A DNA stretch of 64,000 nt from assembly GCF_000313935.1 (NCBI RefSeq), contig NZ_AMSS01000027.1, positions 50,251 through 114,250 on the forward strand. The letters are read 5' to 3'. The position numbers and the translations under genes are program-made. The stretch comes from Acinetobacter sp. WC-141. GTDB taxonomy: Bacteria > Pseudomonadota > Gammaproteobacteria > Pseudomonadales > Moraxellaceae. Position 1 is the first letter of the stretch; every line of letters starts with the position of its first letter. Of the stretch, positions 17,187 through 26,005 are shown in pieces. The notes under the pieces were generated by a model. The model was not told the DNA's origin. It worked only from the letters and a program-made list of their open reading frames with translations, and ran no database searches.

Positions 17187-18653
17187 CTAATCAATTACCG
17201 GTGAATTGTTGAGAGGAAGTTCTGTTTTATCTTCATCAATCACATCAACATCTTGGGCGGTAGGCTCAAACTTAATCAGTAGCCCAATCACAATTAAAGG
17301 AATAAATGCAAAGATAGAAATAATTAGGTAAACATCGGTTTTGTACCCCGCCATCCAGATGGGTAAAACAAACAAGGCAATTGCTTGAGCAACACCCGTT
17401 ACTGCACGGTTAAAGCCAACACCAACACCACGAATCGAAGCTGGATAAGCCATGGTTGGATAGACCATCATTTGTGCCCCTGGCCCAAAGCCTTCAGCAA
17501 AAAGCCACAAACCGAGCATTCCAATTGCGGTGTAGAGTAAAAAGCTATTACCGGGTTCACCAATTAATGCCAAAGCAATGAGGGCTATAAACTGGAGTAA
17601 AAAGCCTGTAAGCAACACATGACGAGATTTAAATCTGCTAGCAACAAATACACCTAACAGCCCGCCCGTAAATGCAAACAATAAATTAAGCCCAAGTGTT
17701 GTAGTAATGGTCGTCAAGACATCGGTATGAAAGAATCGCGTTAAAATAGAAGGTAAAAAGAAGGCAATGGTCGTGTACTGAAATGCCACCGAAATGTGAA
17801 TCACAATTGCCACAATAGTTCTTGGCAAATAGGTTTTATTAAATAAAACTGCAAAACCCTCGCGCTTTTTCTTTTCAGCAGTTCTTTCTACTTTTTCAAC
17901 TGTAGCGACTGCATGAATTGCATAGGATTCTTGTAAAACCTTAGCTGCACCTTTTAAATCGCCTTGGTTTGCAAGCCAGATTGGTGATTCAGTTAAATAT
18001 TTACCGCGAATAAAAATGATGAGTAAGGCTGGCACTGCTCCGAAAATTAAAGATGCTCGCCATAACCAGTTGCTATGCTCAGGGGGTAAAAGAAAATAAA
18101 GCGCCAGAACTAGGCCAAAACACACCGAAGAAGCGGCATACCACATTGGGCACCATGCGGCTAAACGCGCTGCCTTGTTGCTACTACCGTTAAATTTGGA
18201 AAACTCAGATAAGTATGACATTGCCACAGGCAGATCAATACCAACACTAATTCCCATAATGAATCTGGCTAAAATCAAAACCCATACATTCGGTGCAAAA
18301 CCAGCGACAATTGCCGCAATGACAAACAGCACCATGTCCGCCATAAAGACCCGATAACGGCCAATTTTATCTGTCAGCCAACCACCAATCAGGTTACCAA
18401 CAATGGTTCCACAGACAATTGCTGAAGCTACCACACCAGTCATCACAGGGCTTAAAGAAAACTCTGAGATGACTTGCTCAATACCAAAGGACAGCGTTGT
18501 TAAATCATAGGCATCAATAAACACCCCTATCAGTGCCAACCAAATAACTTTATTCGATTTACCCTTCCCTGCAAATTTGGAAATTAATTGTGAAACATCA
18601 TCGGGAGATTTAATTTCATAACGGTGGTTATGATCGAGTTCTTGTGTGCTCAC
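17187..18653 (-). CDS. MFS transporter (sugar-porter / metabolite:H+ symporter type)
   Basis: A 488-residue major facilitator with twelve predicted helices and the loop motif GGWLTDKIGRYR between helices 2 and 3. The D-A-Y-D-L motif in helix 1 is common in organic-acid symporters. The start is a GTG with AGGAA 8 nt upstream. It lies on the same strand as the monooxygenase gene, but a terminator separates them. An organosulfur or related anionic substrate is suggested only by the neighbourhood. Confidence 0.82.
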   Translation of the reverse strand: MSTQELDHNHRYEIKSPDDVSQLISKFAGKGKSNKVIWLALIGVFIDAYDLTTLSFGIEQVISEFSLSPVMTGVVASAIVCGTIVGNLIGGWLTDKIGRYRVFMADMVLFVIAAIVAGFAPNVWVLILARFIMGISVGIDLPVAMSYLSEFSKFNGSSNKAARLAAWCPMWYAASSVCFGLVLALYFLLPPEHSNWLWRASLIFGAVPALLIIFIRGKYLTESPIWLANQGDLKGAAKVLQESYAIHAVATVEKVERTAEKKKREGFAVLFNKTYLPRTIVAIVIHISVAFQYTTIAFFLPSILTRFFHTDVLTTITTTLGLNLLFAFTGGLLGVFVASRFKSRHVLLTGFLLQFIALIALALIGEPGNSFLLYTAIGMLGLWLFAEGFGPGAQMMVYPTMAYPASIRGVGVGFNRAVTGVAQAIALFVLPIWMAGYKTDVYLIISIFAFIPLIVIGLLIKFEPTAQDVDVIDEDKTELPLNNSPVID

Positions 18654-18802
18654 TTAATAATTCCTGTATTTTAATCACAGGAACAAAATAATGATTATTT
18701 GCACTATACAAAAACAAATTAATCTGATGTTTTAATCTAAATTATAGAATTATCTTTTCATTATTAACTCAGCAGTAAAACCGATATAAAAGACAAAATA
18801 AA

Positions 18803-18821
18803 AGCTGGTATCTAACCAGCT
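18803..18821 (-). terminator. Terminator of the monooxygenase gene
   Basis: A 7-bp stem (AGCTGGT at 18803-18809, ACCAGCT at 18815-18821) with a 5-nt loop is followed on the minus strand by TTTATTTT. It lies 3' of the monooxygenase gene. Confidence 0.7.
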
Positions 18822-18847
18822 ATTTATTTAAAGACTTCCTAAAATAT

Positions 18848-20239
18848 TTAACTCGCCTCAGCAAGTTTTAATTCTTTTAGATTACGATATTTTGCACCGC
18901 GGTGATTTTCAGGTAAATATGGCCCAGCACCAAATAATTTTTCTCGTAAAGTTCCTTGTGCATATGAGGTTTGATATACCCCTCGTTTTTGCAACTCTGG
19001 CACAATAAATTCGACCACATCGGCAAAGGTTTGATGCGCCAAAATATAGGCAAGGTTAAAGCCATCAATATCGGTATCTTCAACCCATTGTTGTAAAGCA
19101 TCTGAAACGGTTTCTGCCGAACCCACCAATACTGGTCCATTACCACCTAAACTGTTCCAATTTGCAATTTCTTCAATGGTCCAGACACGTTCTGGATCTG
19201 CATTTACATAAGAATCTAATAAAGATTGAATCGCGTTGGTTTGAATATATTCAACTTTATCGTTCGGTTGATATTGTGAAAAATCAACACCCGACCAGCC
19301 AGACAGCAATGTTAAAGCGCCATCATAGCTTCCATAGCTTTGATATTCTTTAAACTTAGCCTGTGCTTTTGCATCGGTTTCATCAGTGACAATCGACAAA
19401 AGTGCATAAATTTTAACTGAGTACGGATCGCGGCCTTCTTGAGCCAATTTTTGGCGAATGCCCTGTACCACTTTTTTAGTGGCGATTTTAGACGGTGCTG
19501 CGATGAATACACACTCGGCATTTTGACTCGCAAACTTCTGCCCGCGTGAAGATGCGCCTGCTTGGTAAAGTACTGGTGTTCGCTGCGGTGATGGCTCACA
19601 AATATGGATACCCGGTACAGTAAAGTATTTACCCTCGTGCTGAATTGGATGCACTTTTTTATGGTCAGCAAAGATACCGCTTTCACGGTCACGAAGTACC
19701 GAACCTTCTTCCCAAGAACCTTCCCAAAGTTTGTAAAGGACTTCTAAATATTCATCAGCAATATCATAACGATTGTCATGATTAACCTGAGTTTTTAGGC
19801 CCAAGTTTTTCGAACCACTTTCCAAATAAGACGTCACGATATTCCAACCAACTCGCCCTTTGGTTAAATGGTCTAGCGTACTAATACGTCTAGCAAAAGG
19901 ATAAGGGTGTTCAAAGGAAATCGAAGTTGTGACACCAAAACCCAAGTGCTTTGTGACTGCCGCCATCGCCGGCACAATCTGTAGCGGATCATTGACTGGA
20001 ACTTGTACCGCACCTGTTAAGGCATGTTCAGCACTTTGATGATAAACGTCATAAATACCAAGCACATCTGCAATAAAAATACCGTCAAAAAAACCACGCT
20101 CAAGAATTTGTGCTAAATCTGTCCAATATTCTAAATCTTTATATTCAACAGATCGGTCTTGAGGATGCCTCCATAATCCAGGAGATTGGTGGGCAATACA
20201 ATTCATTTCAAAAGCATTAAAACTAATTTTCTTAGTCAT
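18848..20239 (-). CDS. FMNH2-dependent LLM-class monooxygenase (NtaA/SnaA/DszA family)
   Basis: A 463-residue luciferase-like flavin monooxygenase. The NtaA/SnaA/DszA group is recognised by its start (FNAFEMNCIAHQSPGLWRHP), by LDHLTKGRVGWNIVTSYLES, and by a C-terminal EIANWNSLGGNGPVLVGSAE segment. Members oxidise sulfones, sulfonates or chelators with FMNH2 supplied by a separate reductase. No reductase gene is visible nearby. Location between sulfonate genes and an SfnB-like flavoprotein points to desulfurisation of an organosulfur compound under sulfur limitation, by inference. Confidence 0.87.
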   Translation of the reverse strand: MTKKISFNAFEMNCIAHQSPGLWRHPQDRSVEYKDLEYWTDLAQILERGFFDGIFIADVLGIYDVYHQSAEHALTGAVQVPVNDPLQIVPAMAAVTKHLGFGVTTSISFEHPYPFARRISTLDHLTKGRVGWNIVTSYLESGSKNLGLKTQVNHDNRYDIADEYLEVLYKLWEGSWEEGSVLRDRESGIFADHKKVHPIQHEGKYFTVPGIHICEPSPQRTPVLYQAGASSRGQKFASQNAECVFIAAPSKIATKKVVQGIRQKLAQEGRDPYSVKIYALLSIVTDETDAKAQAKFKEYQSYGSYDGALTLLSGWSGVDFSQYQPNDKVEYIQTNAIQSLLDSYVNADPERVWTIEEIANWNSLGGNGPVLVGSAETVSDALQQWVEDTDIDGFNLAYILAHQTFADVVEFIVPELQKRGVYQTSYAQGTLREKLFGAGPYLPENHRGAKYRNLKELKLAEAS

Positions 20240-20415
20240 AAAATATTCGCCAGCATTTTATTTAATTTTTATACTAAAGCAATTTTTAGGTTTTCTTTAT
20301 AATATAAACCCCAAACAAAATATGATTTTATTCTAATAGATTTTTATAATTTATTTCTAAAAACATAAATAATATTAAGCCACTAAAATAGCAGCTTAAT
20401 ATTTAAAAATATAAT

Positions 20416-21711
20416 TTATTGTTTAGCAACATTCCCTATTCGCCATTGATACGGTGGTAATGTGCCGTTTACACTAAAATCACCGATAATTCGATTTTTA
20501 AATACTCTCGGGTTATGTGAAGATAAAGTTCGTACATTACGCCAGTATCGATCTAGGCCTAAATCTTTGTCTGTTGCAGAAGCACCTAAAGCGTCAAATA
20601 AAATCGTAGAAGCATTTAAAATTAGATCGGTAATGACCGTTTGAGACTGTGCACTTTCAAGCTCGGCAAGTGCATTTTGCTCTTCTTCAAGCTGCTCATT
20701 ATTTTGAAATGCAGCTAAGTAAGCACGTTGTAAGCTTTGTGCAACTTTTTCAACAATCGCTCCTGCACTGTAAGCCGCGCCACGAATTTGTCCCACTACT
20801 TGTAAAATTTGCGGATCCTGTTTTACAAATTGGGCATTTGCATGCGTGTAGTTTCGGGTACGTTTAGCAACAGCTTGAGAAACATCATAGGTTGCAGCAC
20901 GTCCTAGACCTGTAATGATTGCCAGTTGAACCAGTTGATAGTAAGCCGCTGAATATTTAAAACGGTCATCATCAGGTAAAATTTCAGTTTCATCGACCAA
21001 TACGTCGTGGAAATATGCCGTACCACTTGCGGTGAGCTGCTGACCAAAGCCATTCCAGTCATCAACAATTTCGACACCTTCATCTTCACGGCGAACAACA
21101 ACCGAGCCAGATTCACCCTTTAAATCTGTTACACCAACATCCACCCAGTCTGCATATAGGCTACCTGTGGTGTAATATTTTTTACCTTTAACGCGAATTT
21201 TTCCTTCACTGTCTCGATATAAATGTGTTTCGAACTGATCAATTGACTCTTTCCCGCCTTCAGACCATGCACTACCAACTGTTTCACTATTTGCAATTCG
21301 GCTAAGCCAACGCTTTTGAAACGCTTTGTCTTTACTTACCAAGACATCTTCAGTGAAACCAAAATGCACACGCAAAGCTTGCGGTAAGTTTGAGTCTGCT
21401 TCTGCAAGCTCAATGAGCAATGCAAATAATTCAGGAATGGTTGCATCAAAGCCCCCATGGGCTTTGGGAAGTCTTAATCGTGTAAAACCAACATCTTTGA
21501 GCCACTGAAGTTGTTCATAGGGCAAAATATGCTGTTGCTCACGGATTAAAGCCCCTTCTTTAATACGGGCAAAAGTTGGTCTGAAATTTTTTGCCAACTC
21601 ATCATAACGCTCAGTTGGCCCTTCACCCCATACGCGAGAAATAATTGAGGCCTGACTAAGTGCTGCATGCGTTAGTGAACCGAGATGATGCTCAAAATTT
21701 AAATTTGTCAT
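20416..21711 (-). CDS. Acyl-CoA-dehydrogenase-like flavoprotein (SfnB/DszC type)
   Basis: A 431-residue protein of the acyl-CoA dehydrogenase fold. The pattern LPKAHGGFDATIPELFALLIELAEADSN and the mid-domain KGKKYYTTGSLYADW resemble the sulfur-acquisition oxidoreductase SfnB and dibenzothiophene monooxygenase DszC rather than true fatty-acid enzymes. Such proteins are flavin-dependent oxygenases of organosulfur compounds. It lies 176 bp upstream of the LLM monooxygenase on the same strand, and the pair may act in sequence. Confidence 0.85.
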   Translation of the reverse strand: MTNLNFEHHLGSLTHAALSQASIISRVWGEGPTERYDELAKNFRPTFARIKEGALIREQQHILPYEQLQWLKDVGFTRLRLPKAHGGFDATIPELFALLIELAEADSNLPQALRVHFGFTEDVLVSKDKAFQKRWLSRIANSETVGSAWSEGGKESIDQFETHLYRDSEGKIRVKGKKYYTTGSLYADWVDVGVTDLKGESGSVVVRREDEGVEIVDDWNGFGQQLTASGTAYFHDVLVDETEILPDDDRFKYSAAYYQLVQLAIITGLGRAATYDVSQAVAKRTRNYTHANAQFVKQDPQILQVVGQIRGAAYSAGAIVEKVAQSLQRAYLAAFQNNEQLEEEQNALAELESAQSQTVITDLILNASTILFDALGASATDKDLGLDRYWRNVRTLSSHNPRVFKNRIIGDFSVNGTLPPYQWRIGNVAKQ

Positions 21712-21846
21712 GTAAGTAAAACCAATATTGCTTTGCTTTTACCATAAAATATTTATTTCACATGAAAACGATTATTTTTTTATAACTGTATTCATTCTTT
21801 ATATAAGAACCCACACACAGACATAAAAAAGCTCATCTCCCAAGCC

Positions 21847-22665
21847 CTAAAATAGCTCTTTTTGTCTAATGCTCTGCTGACTTTGCAATAAGGTTTGCAT
21901 ATATTCTGAATAGACAGATAATTTCTCGAAAATATGCTCTGAATAGAACATATCATCAATTAAATGCGTCATTTGAGGTGTAGTGAAGGTATCGCACAAC
22001 CCTACAAGTGCCGCATTCATTTGGGCAAATTGTGCACATAATTTCACATAAGTTTCATCTTTATTTTTAAATAATAATTTCTTCATTTCTAAGTCTTTTA
22101 TATCTTTTAAATCACCGCTTTGTTTGGGATTAATCCAATAAATTTTGACTTTTAAGAACTGTTCCAACTCTTTTAAATGTTCTAAATCTAGGTCTAAACC
22201 TGTAATAAAAAAAACCGTTGAGAGATCACTTCGGCACAGTGCCTTGATTAGGCTTAAATAAATAAACTCAACTTCATTAAGTTCTGCAAGTTCCAAATCT
22301 ATATAAATTTTTAAGCTTTCTAGGACTTCATCTACTTTAAAGAGTACTTTCTTTTCAGCTTGGTAATATTTATTAAGAATAGAAAGCACAGGCACAGTTG
22401 CAGGTGTCGTATAAATGGAAGGCTTGTTTAAGTTTGCAAAAATAAAAGGTGAAAATAGGTAGGCCACGCTACTTTGCTGTGGCCCAATATGAGATTGGAT
22501 TAAATATACAGTTTCACCTTTGGAAAAGTCTCTGAGTACTTTTGCTCTTAATAAAGTGGCTTCAAAATTAACGTAGGTTTGCTCCAACTGAGCCAATATA
22601 GATGCAGGAATAGGCTGATTTTTAATAATTTTATGCAGGACATTGAGTTGAGAAGTAATAAACAT
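21847..22665 (-). CDS. Protein of unknown function
   Basis: A 272-residue, mostly helical, soluble-looking protein that I do not recognise. No signal peptide or catalytic motif is visible. Several segments are rich in Leu, Lys and Glu (for example LDLDLEHLKELEQFLKVKI). The start is supported by GGATG 6 nt upstream. It is isolated, with 135 bp to the flavoprotein gene and about 650 bp to cydA, and codon use looks like its neighbours. No role can be inferred from context. Confidence 0.75.
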   Translation of the reverse strand: MFITSQLNVLHKIIKNQPIPASILAQLEQTYVNFEATLLRAKVLRDFSKGETVYLIQSHIGPQQSSVAYLFSPFIFANLNKPSIYTTPATVPVLSILNKYYQAEKKVLFKVDEVLESLKIYIDLELAELNEVEFIYLSLIKALCRSDLSTVFFITGLDLDLEHLKELEQFLKVKIYWINPKQSGDLKDIKDLEMKKLLFKNKDETYVKLCAQFAQMNAALVGLCDTFTTPQMTHLIDDMFYSEHIFEKLSVYSEYMQTLLQSQQSIRQKELF

Positions 22666-23312
22666 TTTTTAACATCCAAGCTATTTTAGAAGAGCTACAC
22701 TTAAATCAGGTCTTTAATAACCTACGTAACAACCAGACCTCAAACAAAACAACAAGGGAATAAAAAAGAAGTAATTTATCCTGCGCTTATATAAAACCAA
22801 AGTCGCATTGATGTTGCTTATAACGATGATTTTGGCCATTCGTAAATCTTGTTCATTTATTTTGGACTTTAGGTGAATGGATATATAGCTACAGATAATT
22901 GAAAAAAAACTATAGCACACCTCACAATTGCACCCAGCTGTTATAGTTTTATAAAAAATTTCTGTATCTACATATACAAAACTTGCGAGTGCATGATTAA
23001 GAAAACTTCTTAAGGTAGGTAGTTTTCATGAAGCAATCTATGGTGCATCGTCAGATATTTCATCAATGTTTCAATGCAACATGCATTTTTACAAATGCAA
23101 CATCAAGCATAAACTTTGTTAACAGATTGAGAACAATCAATCAGTCTATTCTCTTGAAATATCAAGCAATTATATTGCTTTACCCTGTTGGCATTTTACT
23201 TGCTAAGAACATTTATCGCAGAAGTAAGTTTAATCCTCAGAATACTTTGTTGCCTGAAAATAATTATTTAACTCTTTTAACCATCATCAGCTAGTTCACA
23301 GGGGGAAAGTAT
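22666..23312. other. Long leader/intergenic region before cydA
   Basis: About 650 bp. A plus-strand frame of 88 codons (23028-23294) has an AGGTAGG-like ribosome site but a composition unlike a folded protein; I do not accept it as a gene. A minus-strand 68-codon frame (22714-22920) has even less support. An FNR-like box at 23127-23140 suggests that the cydA promoter lies within this region. Confidence 0.5.
23127..23140. promoter_or_regulatory. FNR/Anr-like box upstream of cydA
   Basis: TTGAGAACAATCAA matches the FNR consensus TTGAT-N4-ATCAA with one mismatch. It lies 173 bp before the cydA start. Oxygen control of bd oxidases by FNR-type proteins is common, but no FNR gene is in the window. 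Confidence 0.35.
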
Positions 23313-24758
23313 ATGAGCCTCGGTCTAACCGCTCTAGAATTAGCGCGAATACAATTTGCTTTTACAGTATCCTTCCATATTATTTTTCCGGCTACTTCTA
23401 TCGGTCTTGCCTGCTTTTTAGCAGTGTTAGAGTGGAAGTGGTTAAGAACCCAAAACCCGATTTATAAAGATCTATTTAAATACTGGATTAAGATCTTTGC
23501 CGTTGCCTTTGGTATGGGTGTGGTTTCGGGCGTGGTCATGAGTTATCAGTTCGGTACGAACTGGAGTGAATTTTCACGTGTCGCCGGAAGTATTACTGGT
23601 CCCTTACTTACCTATGAAGTCTTGAGTGCCTTCTTCTTAGAAGCTGGTTTCTTAGGCATTATGTTATTTGGTTGGGGACGTGTTGGTCCTCGAGCCCATT
23701 TCTTTGCAACACTTATGGTTGCCATCGGAACATGTATTTCCATGTTCTGGATTTTATCTTCCAATAGCTGGATGCAGACCCCGCAAGGCTTTGCCATCGA
23801 AAACGGTATTATTGTACCAAAAGACTGGTTTGCAATTGTCTTTAACCCATCCTTCCCTTACCGCTTTGCTCATATGGGTGCAGCCGCCTTCTTAGTTTCA
23901 TCATTATTGGTGGTCGGAACATCTGCATGGCATTTAGTAAAAGGCCGTCGTGATGAATTGGTAAAAAAATCGTTCTCGATGGGTTTATGGATGGTGCTTG
24001 TGACTTCATGTTTACAAGTAGTGATTGGCGATAACCACGGGTTAAATACTCGTGAACATCAACCTGCCAAAATTGCTGCAATGGAGGGCCACTGGGAAAC
24101 CAATCATAATGAGCCTATGCCACTATTGCTATTTGCAATTCCAGATATGAAAGAAGAACGTAACCACTTCGAAGTGGGTGTTCCTTATTTGGGTAGCTTA
24201 ATTTTAACGCATAGCTTAGATGGCCAAGTGACAGGCTTAAAAGATTTCGCACCTGAAGATCGTCCAAATTCCACCATCATTTTCTGGAGTTTCCGTGTAA
24301 TGGTGGGGCTTGGTGTACTTATGGTCACCCTGTCACTCATTGCGCTTTGGCTACGTAAGCGTGGAAAACTCTATGAAACCTCATGGTTTCATAAATTTGC
24401 CTTAATGATGGGTCCGGCGGGTTATGTTGCAATGCTTGCTGGTTGGATTACTACCGAAGTAGGCCGTCAACCGTGGGTGGTATATGGCATTATGCGAACT
24501 AAAGACGGTCTATCGCATACGGTTTCCGCAGAACAAGTCGGCCTGAGTCTCTTTATTTTTGTAGTGGTGTATACCATCGTTTTTGGTAGCGGTATTTACT
24601 ACACCTTAAAACTGATTAATAAAGGCCCTGTATTTATCGATACGCCAAATATTGAATCTGGTGGCGTTGGGCACTTTAAAACACCAATGCGTCCACTTAG
24701 TGCAGTCGATGAAAATATTGACAGCAAACAAAACTCTGGGGAGAACCGTCATGATTGA
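23313..24758 (+). CDS. cydA: Cytochrome bd-type ubiquinol oxidase subunit I
   Basis: A 481-residue haem-bearing subunit of the bd-type quinol oxidase, which reduces O2 to water in the inner membrane. H22 (TVSFHIIFPATS) is the conserved N-terminal haem ligand, and GRQPWVVYGIMRT is the family motif near the C-terminal end. The length and short Q-loop region resemble the cyanide-insensitive (CioA) branch. GGGGGAAAG precedes the ATG. It overlaps cydB by 8 bp. Confidence 0.95.
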   Translation: MSLGLTALELARIQFAFTVSFHIIFPATSIGLACFLAVLEWKWLRTQNPIYKDLFKYWIKIFAVAFGMGVVSGVVMSYQFGTNWSEFSRVAGSITGPLLTYEVLSAFFLEAGFLGIMLFGWGRVGPRAHFFATLMVAIGTCISMFWILSSNSWMQTPQGFAIENGIIVPKDWFAIVFNPSFPYRFAHMGAAAFLVSSLLVVGTSAWHLVKGRRDELVKKSFSMGLWMVLVTSCLQVVIGDNHGLNTREHQPAKIAAMEGHWETNHNEPMPLLLFAIPDMKEERNHFEVGVPYLGSLILTHSLDGQVTGLKDFAPEDRPNSTIIFWSFRVMVGLGVLMVTLSLIALWLRKRGKLYETSWFHKFALMMGPAGYVAMLAGWITTEVGRQPWVVYGIMRTKDGLSHTVSAEQVGLSLFIFVVVYTIVFGSGIYYTLKLINKGPVFIDTPNIESGGVGHFKTPMRPLSAVDENIDSKQNSGENRHD

Positions 24759-25758
24759 TCTTTCTTTAATATGGGTCGGTATTATCGGTTTAGGTGTGAT
24801 GATTTACGTGGTCATGGATGGCTTCGACTTAGGGATCGGGATTATGTTCCCATTCATTAAGAACAGCCAAGAACGTGATGTAATGATGAATACCGTCGCC
24901 CCTGTCTGGGATGGTAATGAAACGTGGATGGTACTCGGTGGTGCGGGTCTATATGCTGCATTTCCACTGGTCTATTCAACAGTTTTATCAGCGTTATATT
25001 TACCTATTATTTTCATGGTGATTGCCCTAATTTTCCGTGGCGTTGCTTTTGAATTCCGTTTTAAAGCTCATCGTACCAAACATCTTTGGGACTTGGCTTT
25101 TATTTGGGGTTCAGTTTTAACCAGCTTCCTACAAGGGATTATTTTAGGTGCTTATATTCAAGGGATTAAAACCGAAAATGGTATTTATGCAGGTGGCTCT
25201 CTGGACTGGTTAACACCGTTTACCATCTTTACAGGTATTGGTGTAGTTGCGATGTATGCAACTTTAGGATGTGGCTGGCTCATTTTAAAAACTGAAAAAG
25301 GCTTGCAGCAACGTATGTATGAGCTTATGCCAAAACTGATTATTGCACTGCTGATCATTTTTGGTGGCGTAAGTTTATATACGCCGTTGACTCATCCTGA
25401 AATTGCAGATCGCTGGTTCTCTTTACCAAACCTTTACTATTTTAGCCCAGTTCCTATTTTGGTCTTATTGTTTGTCGGCCTGATTTTATCAGCTTGTAAG
25501 AAGCAAGATCATGACCTCAAACCATTTGCGTATACATTGGCGCTGGTCTTCCTTGCATTTACAGGCTTCGTCATTAGTTTATGGCCATATATTATTCCGC
25601 CATCAGTGACTATTTGGCAGGCCGCGGCACCTCACTCAAGCCAGATGTTTGCTCTGGTCGGCGCTCTTATTTTAATCCCGATCATTATTGCTTACACCAT
25701 TGTGTCTTATTGGGTATTTAGAGACAAAGTTCGTGTAGGTGATGAAGGTTATCATTAA
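24751..25758 (+). CDS. cydB: Cytochrome bd-type ubiquinol oxidase subunit II
   Basis: A 335-residue integral membrane subunit. It has the typical start (VMDGFDLGIGIMFPF) and PVWDGNETWMVLGGAGLYAAFP. The ATG at 24751, with GGGGAG 7 nt upstream, lies inside the last codons of cydA; a longer frame reaching further into cydA lacks family similarity. It is followed 14 bp later by the small DUF2474 subunit. Confidence 0.95.
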   Translation: MIDLSLIWVGIIGLGVMIYVVMDGFDLGIGIMFPFIKNSQERDVMMNTVAPVWDGNETWMVLGGAGLYAAFPLVYSTVLSALYLPIIFMVIALIFRGVAFEFRFKAHRTKHLWDLAFIWGSVLTSFLQGIILGAYIQGIKTENGIYAGGSLDWLTPFTIFTGIGVVAMYATLGCGWLILKTEKGLQQRMYELMPKLIIALLIIFGGVSLYTPLTHPEIADRWFSLPNLYYFSPVPILVLLFVGLILSACKKQDHDLKPFAYTLALVFLAFTGFVISLWPYIIPPSVTIWQAAAPHSSQMFALVGALILIPIIIAYTIVSYWVFRDKVRVGDEGYH

Positions 25759-25772
25759 GTATGGAGGGTTTT

Positions 25773-25907
25773 ATGAAAAAGTCATCAGTTAAACTTAATC
25801 AAACTCAATGGTTTATTCTCTTATGGCTTGGCGGTTTTTTAGCCTTAGCTGTGATTGCTGGTTTGTTTAAAGTGATATTGATTTATGCCGCCCCGTACTT
25901 AAAGTAA
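25773..25907 (+). CDS. DUF2474 small bd-oxidase-associated membrane protein
   Basis: A 44-residue protein starting MKKSSVKLNQTQW, with one transmembrane helix (WFILLWLGGFLALAVIAGLF) and a short AAPYLK end. Position and pattern match DUF2474, the small protein encoded after cydAB/cioAB and thought to be a CydX-like accessory subunit. GGAGGG lies 5-6 nt before the ATG. It ends just before a strong terminator, so it is the last gene of cydAB. Confidence 0.85.
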   Translation: MKKSSVKLNQTQWFILLWLGGFLALAVIAGLFKVILIYAAPYLK

Positions 25908-25923
25908 ATCTATCGTTCTAAAC

Positions 25924-25956
25924 AAATGCCGTTTGTAGATTCTGCAAACGGCATTT
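25924..25956 (+). terminator. Terminator of the cyd operon
   Basis: A 12-bp perfect stem (AAATGCCGTTTG at 25924-25935, CAAACGGCATTT at 25945-25956) with a 9-nt loop is followed by ATTATT. Confidence 0.8.
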
Positions 25957-26005
25957 ATTATTGAGTAAGCGCTTCTTTTATTTTGTCATTTTTGGCAGCC
26001 AACAC

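Noticed and set aside
22714..22920. 68-codon minus-strand frame
   Set aside because: No ribosome site, no recognisable domain, and AT-driven Ile/Phe/Ser content typical of chance frames.
23028..23294. 88-codon plus-strand frame before cydA
   Set aside because: It has a possible ribosome site, but its composition is unlike a folded or membrane protein and it contains an FNR-like box; more likely leader DNA.
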